DNA of 64,000 nucleotides. Source: Belliella kenyensis. GTDB lineage: Bacteria; Bacteroidota; Bacteroidia; Cytophagales; Cyclobacteriaceae. The notes beneath the pieces are model-generated. The model ran no database searches, was not told where the DNA came from, and was given only the letters and a program-made list of their open reading frames with translations. Within the stretch, counting starts at the first letter, position 1; each line of letters begins with the position of its first letter. Below, piece by piece: positions 1-10,022 of this stretch. The stretch spans positions 124,001-188,000 of the forward strand of contig NZ_JAKZGR010000006.1 of the NCBI RefSeq assembly GCF_022549675.1, given 5' to 3'. A program made the translations under genes and the position numbers.

Positions 1-57
1 CTTCACCCTTCCTCTCTTCCTCCTTCCTCCTTCATCGTCTCCTTCACCCTTCTCTAA
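1..57. repeat. Pyrimidine-rich low-complexity stretch
   Basis: The first 57 bases are almost only C and T, built from repeated cttc/ttcctcc words. The composition matches the strand-biased low-complexity islands at 6.5-7.1 kb (purine on this strand) and 51.95-52.11 kb (pyrimidine). It probably marks the end of an intergenic repeat continuing to the left of the window. No gene is visible from 58 to 200. Confidence 0.5.
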
Positions 58-218
58 GTTAAGAGAATGTTACCATAATCATGGTTAATGTTAATTGAAC
101 TTCACCTACCTGTTATGATTCTATTACAATCGACTTGTCAATTGGGCATTTCTAGATCAAGCTTATAGGTTTGAGGCATCGTTTAAAAAAACCAACCTTT
201 ATGAAGTATTTTGAAAGA

Positions 219-1142
219 ATGAAGAGATCAATCAGTTTTCTAATGACTTTGGCAGTCTTAGGATTCACATTTACAAGCTGTAGTGATGATGAAAATGATC
301 CTGCCGTAGATCCACTAGATGAGGTAGTAGTGATTGAGGATTCGGAGCTATTAGAGATCATTCTGGATGAACTGAACATCCAAAGCACTGGAGCTTTGAC
401 AAAAGCTAGAATGATGGAATTGACTGAATTGAATGTCAGTAATGCTGTATTGACATCTTTTAGTGGTATTGAAGAAGCTAAAAATTTGGAGGTTCTTCTT
501 GCTAGAAGTATAGAAGTGGAAGATTTGTCTCCTATATCCAGTTTGACAAACTTGATCGTATTGGATATGAGAGATGCTGTAACTCCTACATCATTGTCTT
601 TTCTAGCTCCTTTGGAAAATATCGAAAACATAGATTTTCAAAACACTGCTGTTGCTGACATTTCAGCACTTGCTGGAAAGATTTCACTCACGCACATCAA
701 TTTAAGAGAAACTGATGTGTCTGATATTTCTGCTTTAGCGGGCATGACTCAGTTACAGTTTTTGAACCTGAATAGAGCTGGTGGAGGAAATGGTATTACC
801 AACCCAGAGCTAATCACTTCAATGGAAAATCTTTATTATCTAAGTTTAAGAAACACTGTACTTGGAGATGAGCTTTTTGCTGAGATTTTTGCTAACAAGA
901 CCAAATTGGTTGAGTCAAATATCAGAAATACAGGCATCACTTCTGTTATGGCCTTAGTTCCATTATTCGAAGCAGGTGCTTTCACCGAAGCACTTTCTGA
1001 AGAGTTTGACAATAAGATTTCTTTGGATATTCAAAATAATGCAATCACAGATCTTTGCGCAATCTATCCATGGGTAGGTAATTTTCCAGAGGGCGAGTTG
1101 GAGTGGTCTTCAGCTGCTGGAGATTTCAGTGATTGTAACTAA
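219..1142 (+). CDS. Leucine-rich-repeat lipoprotein
   Basis: Predicted surface or periplasmic lipoprotein with an N-terminal signal peptide ending in a lipobox (FTSCSDD, Cys about residue 19 from this start). The body, about residues 70-230, has irregular leucine-rich repeats of about 22 residues of the SDS22/internalin type, with recurring L..L.L..T.V.DIS.L. The start at 219 gives a standard lipoprotein leader; in-frame ATGs at 171 and 201 would only lengthen the N-terminus. LRR proteins of this type usually bind other proteins or glycans; the ligand cannot be read from sequence. It is followed by a 10-bp-stem hairpin and then by the TonB-dependent receptor on the same strand. Confidence 0.75.
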   Translation: MKRSISFLMTLAVLGFTFTSCSDDENDPAVDPLDEVVVIEDSELLEIILDELNIQSTGALTKARMMELTELNVSNAVLTSFSGIEEAKNLEVLLARSIEVEDLSPISSLTNLIVLDMRDAVTPTSLSFLAPLENIENIDFQNTAVADISALAGKISLTHINLRETDVSDISALAGMTQLQFLNLNRAGGGNGITNPELITSMENLYYLSLRNTVLGDELFAEIFANKTKLVESNIRNTGITSVMALVPLFEAGAFTEALSEEFDNKISLDIQNNAITDLCAIYPWVGNFPEGELEWSSAAGDFSDCN

Positions 1143-1159
1143 TCGAGTTCACGCTGACT

Positions 1160-1195
1160 AGGCTGATTGGTTTCGTGCAAAAGATCAATCAGCCT
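1160..1195 (+). terminator. Hairpin after LRR lipoprotein gene
   Basis: A perfect 10-bp stem (aggctgattg / caatcagcct) with a 16-nt loop starts 18 bases after the stop codon. The 3' side is only moderately T-rich, so it may be a weak terminator or an mRNA 3'-end stabiliser. Confidence 0.55.
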
Positions 1196-1257
1196 ATTAT
1201 TTCAAAAAAATATGCTGTAAATATGGCAATTCATAGAATCGCCCAAAATAAGAGATT

Positions 1258-4044
1258 GTGAAAAAGTTTATATCACTCTTTTTGATTTCGATTACCCTTG
1301 TGCATATGGCACATGCTCAAGTAGAAGTGGCTGGTACTGTGTACGATGAATACAATCAACCATTGATAGGAGCTGTAGTTACCTTAAAAAATGGGAGCTC
1401 AGACCATAGTGCTGTCACAGATGTAGATGGTAGGTATGCTTGGTCGACTGTGCGCCAAGGTAGTTATGAAATGGAAGTGAGTTTCATTGGATTCAAAAAT
1501 TACAAAAAGTCATTAGAAGTCTCCAATTCCTCTATCTATGAATCAGTGAAAATGAATCCAGATAGTCAGGTTTTAAGCGAGGTGGTGATCATGGGTTCAG
1601 TCAATCGTGGAACCGAAGCTCAAGCCAGAAAGCTTGAACAAATGGCAAACAATACCATTAATGTGGTATCAGCCAAGTCTATTGAATTATCACCAGATAT
1701 TACAGTAGCTAATGTAGTACAGCGTGTATCAGGACTTTCTATTGAGAGAAATGCTAGCGGTGATCCACAGTATGCTATAGTCAGAGGAATGGATAAAAGG
1801 TACAATTACACTTTAGTGAATGGTGTGAAAATACCCTCTCCAGACAATAAAAACCGATATGTTCCTCTAGATATTTTTCCTGCACAAATGCTTGAGCGGC
1901 TAGAAGTTGCCAAAAGTTTGTCGCCTGATATGGAGGGGGATGCCATAGGAGGTAGTGTGAATCTCGTAATGAAAAGTGCTCCAGAAGAGTTTGAGGTCAA
2001 TGCAGATTTTCAACTTGGATACAACACTATTCATATGAATAGACCTTTTTATAGCTATGACCGTGCTACCGAGAATAGGTTCTCACCTGCTGAGCGCTTT
2101 GGCTCCAGGTATGAGGCTAATATGTCGGATTTTTCTACTCGAAACCTAATCATCAATCCGATCAATCCACTTCCTGATTTGTTTGGAGGTATCACAATCG
2201 GGGATAGATTTATGCAAGGTAAACTGGGTGTGATGGTTGGTGCGTCCGTGCAGAATTCCTTTCGAGGTGCAGATAGGGATTGGTACAAAGTGGATGTTGA
2301 CCCTCTTGGCACAGGACGTCCAGCGCTTTCAAGTTTCCAAATGAGAAAAACCTCAATCCAGCAGTTTAGGTTGGGCCTTCACTCCAAAATAGATTACCAG
2401 TTCAATAAGCGTAACAACATTAGCTTATACTATGGGGATTTTACCCTCAATGATTTTGAGTCTAGAGAAATGATCACTAGTGACAGAGATATCTCTCCAG
2501 ACAATGTAAATGCAACTTATCTTTTCCAAACAAGAATCAGGTCGACTTACAGTGGTATTAGGAATGCCACATTGCAAGGTAAACATAACCTTGCTGATGA
2601 AAGACTTCTTGTAGACTGGTCTGCTGTATATTCTAGGGCAGAGTTTGATAGACCTGATAATGCTATTTTTTCAAGAAATGGAGGTGTAGAAAATGGGGTT
2701 GAAATGCCTCAAAACATCGAAAGAAGAAATCCTAGAAGATGGGAAAAGCATTATGATCAGGATTTCACTTTGCACCTCAATATGCTATATAAACCTACTC
2801 TCTTGGATGATTACAAAGGGTACATTAAAGTAGGTGGAATGGCAAGAGACAAGGAGCGAGGAGCGCTCTTCAACAGGTATAGGTTTGATCCTAATCCGCC
2901 ATTTCAAGAACAAGGTCCGGATTGGAACGATTTCAGAGATGTGCAGTGGGAAATTTTGAATCCTACAGGAACACTTGGGCATGCATTGAATTACAATGCT
3001 TATGAGCAAATTGGTGCATATTACGGGATTTTGCATCTCGAATTCGGAAAGCTTGATGTCAATGCCGGGGCTAGGGTAGAGCATACCAATCAAGGCTATG
3101 TATCGAGGACTACCAATCAGTTTGAGTTACCTGAATTGAGTCAAATTTATACAGATGTACTTCCTAATCTTAGCTTAAAATACAAGCCCAAAAGTGATGT
3201 GAATTTGCGAAGTTCATATTACAAAGCGATCAATAGACCTGGTTATTTTGAAATTGTAGATGGTATCTCTGATGAGGATGATGAGTTCCCATTCAAAGGA
3301 AATCCTGATGTGCAGAGGGCTATTGCTGATAACTTTGATATAAGGTATGAATATTTTCCAAATGCAAATGAACAGTTTCTTTTTGGCGCTTTTTATAAAA
3401 GAATAGAAGACCCGATTGAATTATTACTTGTCAGACAGACCAGTCTGACCACAGGCCCAAGAAACCTCACCCCAACGAATTCTGGTACGGCTACCAATTG
3501 GGGTTTGGAAATGGATTACAGTAAGTTCTTTAACAATATTGGGATTAGGGCAAACTATACCTTTACAAGATCTTCACTTACTACGACCAAAAGTGAGCGT
3601 GTGAGAGAAAATCCTGATGATACTAGCTCAGAACTCATTCTAAGAGAGGTAAATCAAACAAGACCTCTTCAAGGACAAGCTGATCATATAGGTAACCTAA
3701 GTTTGTTGTATAAAAACCAACAGACGGGGACTGATTTGCAGTTGTCAGCTGTATATACAGGTGAGCGAATAGAGATTGTCTCTCCGTGGCTAGACCTTGA
3801 TATTTGGTCAAGACCTTTTACGCAGCTTGATTTTTCTATAGAGCAAAAATTAGGTAACTGGGTAGTTTTTGGAAAGGCAAACAACTTGCTCAATACTCCC
3901 TACGAACTATTTGTCAAAAGTCCAAGAAAAACTGAGCAACTAGATTTCCCTTTGCAAGATAGAGCTGGTCAAACTATCGTCCAGAGGGATTTTTTCTGGC
4001 AATCTTTCCGACTCGGAGTGAGATACAAAATCAATGGAATATAA
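1258..4044 (+). CDS. TonB-dependent outer-membrane receptor
   Basis: Energy-coupled outer-membrane uptake channel of 928 residues. The start is GTG, which directly gives a signal peptide (residues 1-20, cleavage after AHA). A carboxypeptidase regulatory-like domain follows at about 22-108 (AGTVYDEYNQPLIGAVV start, typical of Bacteroidota receptors), then the plug at about 120-240 (VVQRVSGLSIER, GGSVNL) and a beta-barrel to the C-terminal aromatic strand. The plug resembles the larger-barrel receptors that contain an IVRGMDKRYN motif. There is no SusD partner. The next gene, 18 bp downstream, is a beta-helix lipoprotein that may be its surface partner. The substrate is unknown. Confidence 0.92.
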   Translation: MKKFISLFLISITLVHMAHAQVEVAGTVYDEYNQPLIGAVVTLKNGSSDHSAVTDVDGRYAWSTVRQGSYEMEVSFIGFKNYKKSLEVSNSSIYESVKMNPDSQVLSEVVIMGSVNRGTEAQARKLEQMANNTINVVSAKSIELSPDITVANVVQRVSGLSIERNASGDPQYAIVRGMDKRYNYTLVNGVKIPSPDNKNRYVPLDIFPAQMLERLEVAKSLSPDMEGDAIGGSVNLVMKSAPEEFEVNADFQLGYNTIHMNRPFYSYDRATENRFSPAERFGSRYEANMSDFSTRNLIINPINPLPDLFGGITIGDRFMQGKLGVMVGASVQNSFRGADRDWYKVDVDPLGTGRPALSSFQMRKTSIQQFRLGLHSKIDYQFNKRNNISLYYGDFTLNDFESREMITSDRDISPDNVNATYLFQTRIRSTYSGIRNATLQGKHNLADERLLVDWSAVYSRAEFDRPDNAIFSRNGGVENGVEMPQNIERRNPRRWEKHYDQDFTLHLNMLYKPTLLDDYKGYIKVGGMARDKERGALFNRYRFDPNPPFQEQGPDWNDFRDVQWEILNPTGTLGHALNYNAYEQIGAYYGILHLEFGKLDVNAGARVEHTNQGYVSRTTNQFELPELSQIYTDVLPNLSLKYKPKSDVNLRSSYYKAINRPGYFEIVDGISDEDDEFPFKGNPDVQRAIADNFDIRYEYFPNANEQFLFGAFYKRIEDPIELLLVRQTSLTTGPRNLTPTNSGTATNWGLEMDYSKFFNNIGIRANYTFTRSSLTTTKSERVRENPDDTSSELILREVNQTRPLQGQADHIGNLSLLYKNQQTGTDLQLSAVYTGERIEIVSPWLDLDIWSRPFTQLDFSIEQKLGNWVVFGKANNLLNTPYELFVKSPRKTEQLDFPLQDRAGQTIVQRDFFWQSFRLGVRYKINGI

Positions 4045-4062
4045 ATATAGAAAACCAATAAA

Positions 4063-5430
4063 ATGATTAATTATATGAGAAAATTGAGATTTAGTTTACC
4101 ATGCTTGATAATGCTACTTTTGGCATTTACTGCATGTGACAATTCATTTGTCAATGATGATGATGGAGACATCATTGGAGGAGATGATGATGTACCAGCT
4201 GGGTTTACCAAATTGGAAGGAGAAGTAAGTGGTACTTTAGGACCAGATGAAAATTATTGGGTTACTGGTGATGTGTTCATAAGAGCAGGGGAGTCCTTGA
4301 CAATTATGGAAGGTACAAACCTCATTATCGATGGTACTGGAAGAGCAGGAAGTAGTCCTGAGATCAATGTTGCTGGAAGTTTCTACAGTTATGGAACAGC
4401 CGAAAAACCAGTATATATAGGTGTAGAAGAAGAAAAGCGTACTGTTTCCAATATCTTTAGAGGATTTTGGGGAGGTATAATAGGTACAGATACTGCAGAA
4501 GATATGGTGTTTGAGTACACTACCATAGAGTTTGCAGGTGCACCTGCGGAAGCAGGATCATCAATCGTTGCAGAAGGTGAGATCGATGAAGGAGAACCAA
4601 GATATGCCGTATATATGGTCAATCCTGAAGGGAACTTCATCATGTGGCATTCTAGAATAGCTTACACCAAAGATGATGCTATCCGCCTCAACGGTGCAAA
4701 AACGCTAATTGCATATAGTGAGTTTGCTTTCAACGGTGAAACAGGTGGTGAATCTGTCAACACTAAAAGTGGTGTGGTAGGAGATTTTTGTTACAATGTG
4801 TTTTATGGAATTGCAACCAATGGCCTGAAGGCAGCTAACTCAAAAGGTCGTCAGCCACAGTGTAATAACAATTATTACAATAATACCATCGTAGGGTCAG
4901 GCTGGAGAAGATCTCAAGCAGGTAGAGGTGGATCACTGAATTATGAAAATGGTGCACGTGGTGAATCTTTCAATAATTTGGTGGCTGACTGTAGATACGG
5001 TTTACGTCTTTTTCCACCAGATGATGAGCCAGATATGGCCAATATGAAGTGGGGAAATCATTTTTACTATGGAAGTGATGAAGAAATGGTTGAAGGATTT
5101 CATCCAATCAATGGTATCATTGGTCAGAATGTTCCAGGATATGAAGGAATTACCATCCCAACTTCTGACATATTTGGCGCAGTAGGAGATAATGATCCTA
5201 TGTTTGTGGGATATAGTGTGGGAAGTTATACTCCAGCAAACTACAGAGCAATGAGCGATGCAAAGTTTGTTAATGACTTGTTTGAAATGTTCAAACTGTC
5301 CCCTGAAAGTCCAGCCATAACAGGCGGAACGACTGATTTCAGTCCAATCTATTCCGAGTATGTAGCCAATGGAAAAACATATACAACACCACTACCATCT
5401 ACTTTTTTTGGTGCGGTAAATGCCGATTAA
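4063..5430 (+). CDS. Beta-helix lipoprotein, receptor partner candidate
   Basis: Lipoprotein of about 450 residues. The leader begins at the first ATG (4063) or, equally well, at 4075 (MRKLRF), and ends in LAFTACDN (lipobox Cys). Residues about 60-330 contain asparagine/glycine-rich short repeats like a right-handed parallel beta-helix (for example CNNNYYNNTIVGSG), the fold used by pectate-lyase-like and surface-adhesion proteins. No catalytic motif was recognised. It lies 18 bp after the TonB-dependent receptor and is closed by a terminator, so the two are probably one operon. I infer a cell-surface partner or ligand-binding protein for the receptor. Confidence 0.7.
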   Translation: MINYMRKLRFSLPCLIMLLLAFTACDNSFVNDDDGDIIGGDDDVPAGFTKLEGEVSGTLGPDENYWVTGDVFIRAGESLTIMEGTNLIIDGTGRAGSSPEINVAGSFYSYGTAEKPVYIGVEEEKRTVSNIFRGFWGGIIGTDTAEDMVFEYTTIEFAGAPAEAGSSIVAEGEIDEGEPRYAVYMVNPEGNFIMWHSRIAYTKDDAIRLNGAKTLIAYSEFAFNGETGGESVNTKSGVVGDFCYNVFYGIATNGLKAANSKGRQPQCNNNYYNNTIVGSGWRRSQAGRGGSLNYENGARGESFNNLVADCRYGLRLFPPDDEPDMANMKWGNHFYYGSDEEMVEGFHPINGIIGQNVPGYEGITIPTSDIFGAVGDNDPMFVGYSVGSYTPANYRAMSDAKFVNDLFEMFKLSPESPAITGGTTDFSPIYSEYVANGKTYTTPLPSTFFGAVNAD

Positions 5431-5442
5431 ATACAAAACCTT

Positions 5443-5483
5443 AAAGGAGTCGATCATAATGGTTCGGCTCCTTTCATTTTTTT
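5443..5483 (+). terminator. Rho-independent terminator
   Basis: Inverted repeat aaaggag..ctccttt with an extra inner C-G step and a following run of T (cattttttt). It closes the receptor/beta-helix lipoprotein operon. Confidence 0.75.
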
Positions 5484-5516
5484 AAACAACTTAAAACTTA
5501 GCATAACATCTTAAGC

Positions 5517-6485
5517 ATGAAGACCTGTTCATTTATAACCTTACTGAGCCTTTTATCTTTATTTTCTTGTGATCAAGCATCAGATTCACCAGATACTATT
5601 CAAGACTTCTGGGAGTCACACATTCCTTTTGAACTTGATTACAGTACTTCATTAGGTCTAGTAAGGTCAAATAGGTTCCCTGAAACTGCTGAGGCTAGAG
5701 GAGAGTCAGACTTGATAGAAGCTTCTGGAATTGTGATTAGTATTGAAAATGAAGGTTTTCTATGGACTCATGAGGATAAAGGAAATCAGAATGAGATATA
5801 CTTGCTAAATATCCAAACTGGAGAAACTGCTGCCAAATTCAAGTTAGATGGAGTTTTTAATAGAGATTGGGAAGACATAGAAATAGGCCCTGGGCCAGAG
5901 GAAGGTGCTAATTATATTTACTTGGGTGAAGTAGGTGACAACGACAGAGTTTATAGAGATTATAAAATCTATCGTTTTAAAGAGCCTACTTTTGTTAATG
6001 GAACAAGTGAGTATACCATTTCGCGGGATGAGATTGAAACTATTACATTCCAATACCCCGGCAATACAAAACATGATGTAGAAACATTACTTCTTGATCC
6101 ATGGACAAAGGATTTGTTTTTAGTTACGAAGAGAGATTTTCATTCTATCATCTATGTTCTGCCTTATCCGCAAAATACAAATGAGCAGATTGAAGCAGTG
6201 AAAGTTGGTGAATTTCCATTTACTAGAGCGGTAGGAGGTAATATCTCTTTAGATGGAAATGAGATGTTGATCAAAACGTATGATTTTATTCTCCATTGGA
6301 CGAGAACTGGGGATGAAAACATGGTTGATATGTTTACAAAAACCCCTCAGATAGCCCCTTATAATCCTACTGAACCTCAAGGAGAAGCAATATGCTTTGA
6401 TGCCGAAAAATCATATTATACCTTGAGTGAGTTTAGCAATGCCATAGTTCCTATCCTCTATTTTTATCATAGGTTGGAAGAATAG
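5517..6485 (+). CDS. Beta-propeller lipoprotein
   Basis: A 322-residue protein with a lipoprotein leader ending LFSCDQ. The body has repeated aromatic-rich blades (SGIVISIENEGFLWTHEDKGN, WEDIEIGP, DVETLLLDPWTKDLFLVTKR), resembling the esterase-like/SdiA-regulated propeller families that occur as extracytoplasmic Bacteroidota lipoproteins. No catalytic residues can be assigned. It follows the receptor operon on the same strand but after a terminator, so it is probably expressed separately. Function unknown. Confidence 0.65.
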   Translation: MKTCSFITLLSLLSLFSCDQASDSPDTIQDFWESHIPFELDYSTSLGLVRSNRFPETAEARGESDLIEASGIVISIENEGFLWTHEDKGNQNEIYLLNIQTGETAAKFKLDGVFNRDWEDIEIGPGPEEGANYIYLGEVGDNDRVYRDYKIYRFKEPTFVNGTSEYTISRDEIETITFQYPGNTKHDVETLLLDPWTKDLFLVTKRDFHSIIYVLPYPQNTNEQIEAVKVGEFPFTRAVGGNISLDGNEMLIKTYDFILHWTRTGDENMVDMFTKTPQIAPYNPTEPQGEAICFDAEKSYYTLSEFSNAIVPILYFYHRLEE

Positions 6486-6519
6486 AAAGTGTTTTAGTTT
6501 TCTGTTCGGTGATTTAATA

Positions 6520-7110
6520 ATTAGACAGGGAAGCGAGAGATGAGAAGCGAGAATCGAGACAGAATCAAGAATCAAGAAACAAGAATCAAGAAATAAGAAC
6601 CAGAAACGAAGCGAGAAACGAGAAACGAGAGACGAGAAACTAGAAAACCTCATAAAGCATGCCTATATCGCCGCACCTGTCTACCCATAGGTAGAGGCAT
6701 ATATCAACTGTATATCGCTTTAGCATATATCAAAATGTCATCCTTCCTCCTTCTAATTTCTAAGAACCAAGAACCAAGAATCAAGAACGAGGAACGAAGC
6801 GAGAAACGAGAGACGAGAAACTAGAAAACCTCATAAAGCATGCCTATATCGCCGCACCTGTCTACCCATAGGTAGAGGCATATATCAACTTTATATCGCA
6901 TTAGCATATATCAAAAATGTCATCCTTCCTCCTTCTAATTTCTAAGAACCAAGAACCAAGAATCAAGAACGAGGAACGAAGCGAGAAACGAGAGACGAGA
7001 GACGAGACAAAGCGAGAAACGAGAGACGAGAGACGAGAAACTTCATAAAGCAAGCCTATATTCGCCGAAGGTATATATCAACTTTATATCGCTTTAGCAT
7101 ATATCAAATT
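6520..7110. repeat. Purine-rich tandem repeat block (181-bp period)
   Basis: Intergenic block with no gene. Two near-identical units start with gcctatatcgccgc at 6661 and 6842 (period 181 bp); a shortened, diverged third unit is at about 7052-7107. Each unit has an imperfect hairpin (ctacccataggtag), three atatatc words, a cctccttct stretch and a tail of degenerate caagaa/cgagaaacgaga words. The first 140 bases (6520-6650) are only the purine tail. It resembles slippage-prone intergenic satellite DNA more than a mobile element; no ORF and no flanking target duplication are visible. Confidence 0.8.
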
Positions 7111-7116
7111 CCCCCT

Positions 7117-8715
7117 TCACCCTTCATCCATCCTCCTTTTCTCAAAACGTATAATCCTCAACCAATCGTCTTGAACTTCGGAAGTGATTTCATAGTCTAG
7201 GGATTCACAAAGTTCAAAGAAAAGTTCGACATCTGGAATTTCTTTGGGGTAGGCATGGATGTAGTAGTTGTATATGAACAAAGTAAAAGTGTCTGGGCTC
7301 AGTGATTCAAATCCCTCTAGGTCTTCTATTGGGAAAAGTTTGGCTTGATACTGACCTTGATTGGGGAGCAAAACCTCCTTACTGAAATCCACGAAATTAT
7401 TGACCACGACCAATTCATTGGCTTCTACGTGATCATGGAGTGCTGATACGAGATGTGCATAGTTTTTTAATTTTTTCTGATATCCAATACTTAAAACTAC
7501 CGGGATCACAAGCATCAGAATCAATGTTATTTTGAATAGTTCTCGTCTGATGATTGGCTTGAGCAACAATAGACCAGAAAGCAATCCAAGATAAGTCATC
7601 TGTTTCCAATCGCCTACAGCCAAAGCTACTATCGCTCCAACTAGGATGGCTAATGATACCCAAATTCGGGTTTTGCTATCATGCAGCCAACTACCAGAGC
7701 CAATTCCAATCAATGGAGCAAGAACAGGGATTAGAATGATCAGGTGTCTGGGATTGAGATGTATTGGATTGTAAAATTGGAGACTGGTGCTCATCCACCA
7801 AAATCCAGCAAACAAGCAAATGGCAGCTAATCCAAATTCAAAACTGATTTTAGTTTTGTGCCTGACACCAGAGATGATTGCAGGAACAGCCAAGACAATC
7901 CACAGCCAATATCCTCTTTCAACAAAGGAAACGAAAGGCCAAAAGGTAACTCTCCAAAGCATCACTTTCCAGTTTTTATCGGCAAAGGAATATTCAGAAA
8001 TATAGTGTCCATCTTGTATGTTCTGAATTCTATAGAGCGCATTTCCAAATTTGAACCAGTAAAAGCCTAAATAAATGACCATAGTAACCGTTGCGAAAAT
8101 CAAAAGCCATAAATAAAACTTATGCCTGTCTTTGGTCTTTCTCTCTAAGAAATACAAAGCCAATGGAAATGGAAACAAGTAAACGATGGTCTCTTTGGTC
8201 AACATAGCTCCAAAAAATGCTAAACTCATCAAAAAGGCTGCGATCACAGGCTTTTGATGGCGTATACATGAAGCGAAAAGGATCATAGAAATCCATCCAA
8301 TCAAGATGCTGTCAGGATAATTTTTATGAATGAAATGCATAAAAAATACCTGTGTGGAAAAGAAAGCAACTGTCCATAATTGATCCTCAGGAGTTTTGAT
8401 CAGGCGTGTAATTAGTAGTAGTCCTAAGATGTAGGATAAAAGAGAGGCAATGCTCCCAATATGATCATCAAAATAAAAAAGGTAGGTGAAGAAGCCAGAG
8501 ATAATGTATGAACCCAATCGGCTAGAAAAGTGATGATCGCTTAGGACATTTTCACCATTCCAAAATTCTTTCCCTTTGAGCAAGTAATACACATCATCAC
8601 TGAATGTAATGCCATCATAGCCCAAGTACCACACAGACACCAAGAATATCACTCCTGTCCAAATAGGTAAAGCATTGAAAATGGGATTTTGAAATGAATT
8701 TGAAGATGCTTTCAT
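7117..8715 (-). CDS. GT-C membrane glycosyltransferase (ArnT/PMT-like)
   Basis: A 532-residue polytopic membrane protein with about 11-12 hydrophobic segments. An acidic pair lies in the first periplasmic loop (GITFSDDVYYLLKG, near residue 37), as in lipid-linked-sugar-dependent GT-C transferases of the ArnT/PMT/GT39-like group. A soluble C-terminal region of about 100 residues follows. It would move a sugar from a polyprenyl carrier onto lipid or protein on the periplasmic side. It lies 26 bp downstream of the GT4 gene on the same strand, so the two are probably co-transcribed. Acceptor and sugar are unknown. Confidence 0.75.
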   Translation of the reverse strand: MKASSNSFQNPIFNALPIWTGVIFLVSVWYLGYDGITFSDDVYYLLKGKEFWNGENVLSDHHFSSRLGSYIISGFFTYLFYFDDHIGSIASLLSYILGLLLITRLIKTPEDQLWTVAFFSTQVFFMHFIHKNYPDSILIGWISMILFASCIRHQKPVIAAFLMSLAFFGAMLTKETIVYLFPFPLALYFLERKTKDRHKFYLWLLIFATVTMVIYLGFYWFKFGNALYRIQNIQDGHYISEYSFADKNWKVMLWRVTFWPFVSFVERGYWLWIVLAVPAIISGVRHKTKISFEFGLAAICLFAGFWWMSTSLQFYNPIHLNPRHLIILIPVLAPLIGIGSGSWLHDSKTRIWVSLAILVGAIVALAVGDWKQMTYLGLLSGLLLLKPIIRRELFKITLILMLVIPVVLSIGYQKKLKNYAHLVSALHDHVEANELVVVNNFVDFSKEVLLPNQGQYQAKLFPIEDLEGFESLSPDTFTLFIYNYYIHAYPKEIPDVELFFELCESLDYEITSEVQDDWLRIIRFEKRRMDEG

Positions 8716-8741
8716 TTTGATTTTATGAAGAATTGTTTTTG

Positions 8742-9893
8742 TTATTCTTCAGCAGTTTTTTTTGTGGATTGGACTGTACTCTGGTATATGGTCTCCAGCT
8801 GAGAGACAAACTTGTCAAGTGAGAAGTTTTCCTGTACTTTTTTCCGTGCATTTTTTCCCATCAACACCAGCGTACTTGGATCTTGGAGCGCTTGAAGACA
8901 AAGTGTAGATAGCTTATCATGATTTTCTACAGTGCATAGGAACCCTTCTTTGCCAGGCTCTACTACTTCGCCAATCCCTCCAGCTTGGCAAGATACTATT
9001 GGGATATTGCAGGACATCGCCTCCAGCATGGCAATAGGAAGTCCCTCAAAGGCTGAACTGATCATAAACAAGTCCATAGCACTTAGATATGGAAGTACAT
9101 CATGCTGAATTCCAACTAGGTGAAAATTCTTGGCAGCTGGTGATTCATTGACCATTGATTGGATCACGGGAAGTAATGGACCATCTCCGACTAAAATAAA
9201 ATGGGTGTTGGGGAGTTTTTTCCAGATCTTTGTAGCTTCTTTGATCCAGATATCAAGTCGCTTTTGTTTTCTGAACACAGCCACATTTCCAACCACAAAA
9301 GCTGTATTCGGAATAGATAGAGAATTTTTTATTTGATTACCGAGTTCGATGTTTTTGGTAAAAAACGTCGTATCTACGGCATTTTGAAGGGTGATTATTT
9401 TTGGATTTTTATTTTTAAAAAATAATGACTCAAATGGCTTAATCGCATGTGCTACTTCATCAGATACAGCAATAACAAGGTCTTGCATGCCATAGGTCAA
9501 TCGGTTTAGAAGGTAGGTGAGCTTATTGTACCTGTGCCAGACATTGTGCTCTGTGTATATGATGGGGATGCCATTTCGATTTCCAGCCAATCTCGCAAGG
9601 ATACCAGCCCAGGGAAGATGAGCATGTATTAGGTCAATTTCTTGGGATTTGATGAACTTCTTGACCCTTTTGACTTGATTCACCAAACCAAAATTACCAG
9701 CTTGAAAGTAGGTGACATGTACACCACATGAATTCAATTCTTCAATGACATGATTAGGTCTTTGATGAAAGTAAATGCAATGAATCTCAAATATCTCTCT
9801 ATTGTGGATTCTGGAAGTTTCAGCGATTAACTTTTCTGCGCCTCCTCGTCCAAGAGATTTTATGATATGTAAAATCTTGAGCTTTTTTTGCAT
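8742..9893 (-). CDS. Glycosyltransferase family 4 (GT-B)
   Basis: Cytoplasmic nucleotide-sugar transferase of 383 residues. The N-terminal GT-B half begins with LHIIKSLGRGGAEKL and contains HAHLPWAG. The C-terminal half has the donor-binding signature FEGLPIAMLEAMSCNIPIV with the E-x7-E pair, about residues 285-305, followed by GGIGEVVEPG. Full-length for the family. It likely adds a sugar during polysaccharide or lipid-glycan synthesis, together with the GT-C gene downstream. Confidence 0.88.
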   Translation of the reverse strand: MQKKLKILHIIKSLGRGGAEKLIAETSRIHNREIFEIHCIYFHQRPNHVIEELNSCGVHVTYFQAGNFGLVNQVKRVKKFIKSQEIDLIHAHLPWAGILARLAGNRNGIPIIYTEHNVWHRYNKLTYLLNRLTYGMQDLVIAVSDEVAHAIKPFESLFFKNKNPKIITLQNAVDTTFFTKNIELGNQIKNSLSIPNTAFVVGNVAVFRKQKRLDIWIKEATKIWKKLPNTHFILVGDGPLLPVIQSMVNESPAAKNFHLVGIQHDVLPYLSAMDLFMISSAFEGLPIAMLEAMSCNIPIVSCQAGGIGEVVEPGKEGFLCTVENHDKLSTLCLQALQDPSTLVLMGKNARKKVQENFSLDKFVSQLETIYQSTVQSTKKTAEE

Positions 9894-10022
9894 GGTGCAA
9901 GATACTCCATTTGTCTAAATGTCCCAGCAAAGTAAAACCCTTTTGAATATAGAAAAATGTTAGGGTTTATAACTTTTTTTTCCACAACTCAAAAGGGTAG
10001 CTTTATCTTCTTATTTCACAAA

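Noticed and set aside
6600-7060. Possible CRISPR array
   Set aside because: Repeat units are about 181 bp with only two good copies, no 28-40-bp repeat/spacer alternation and no cas genes.
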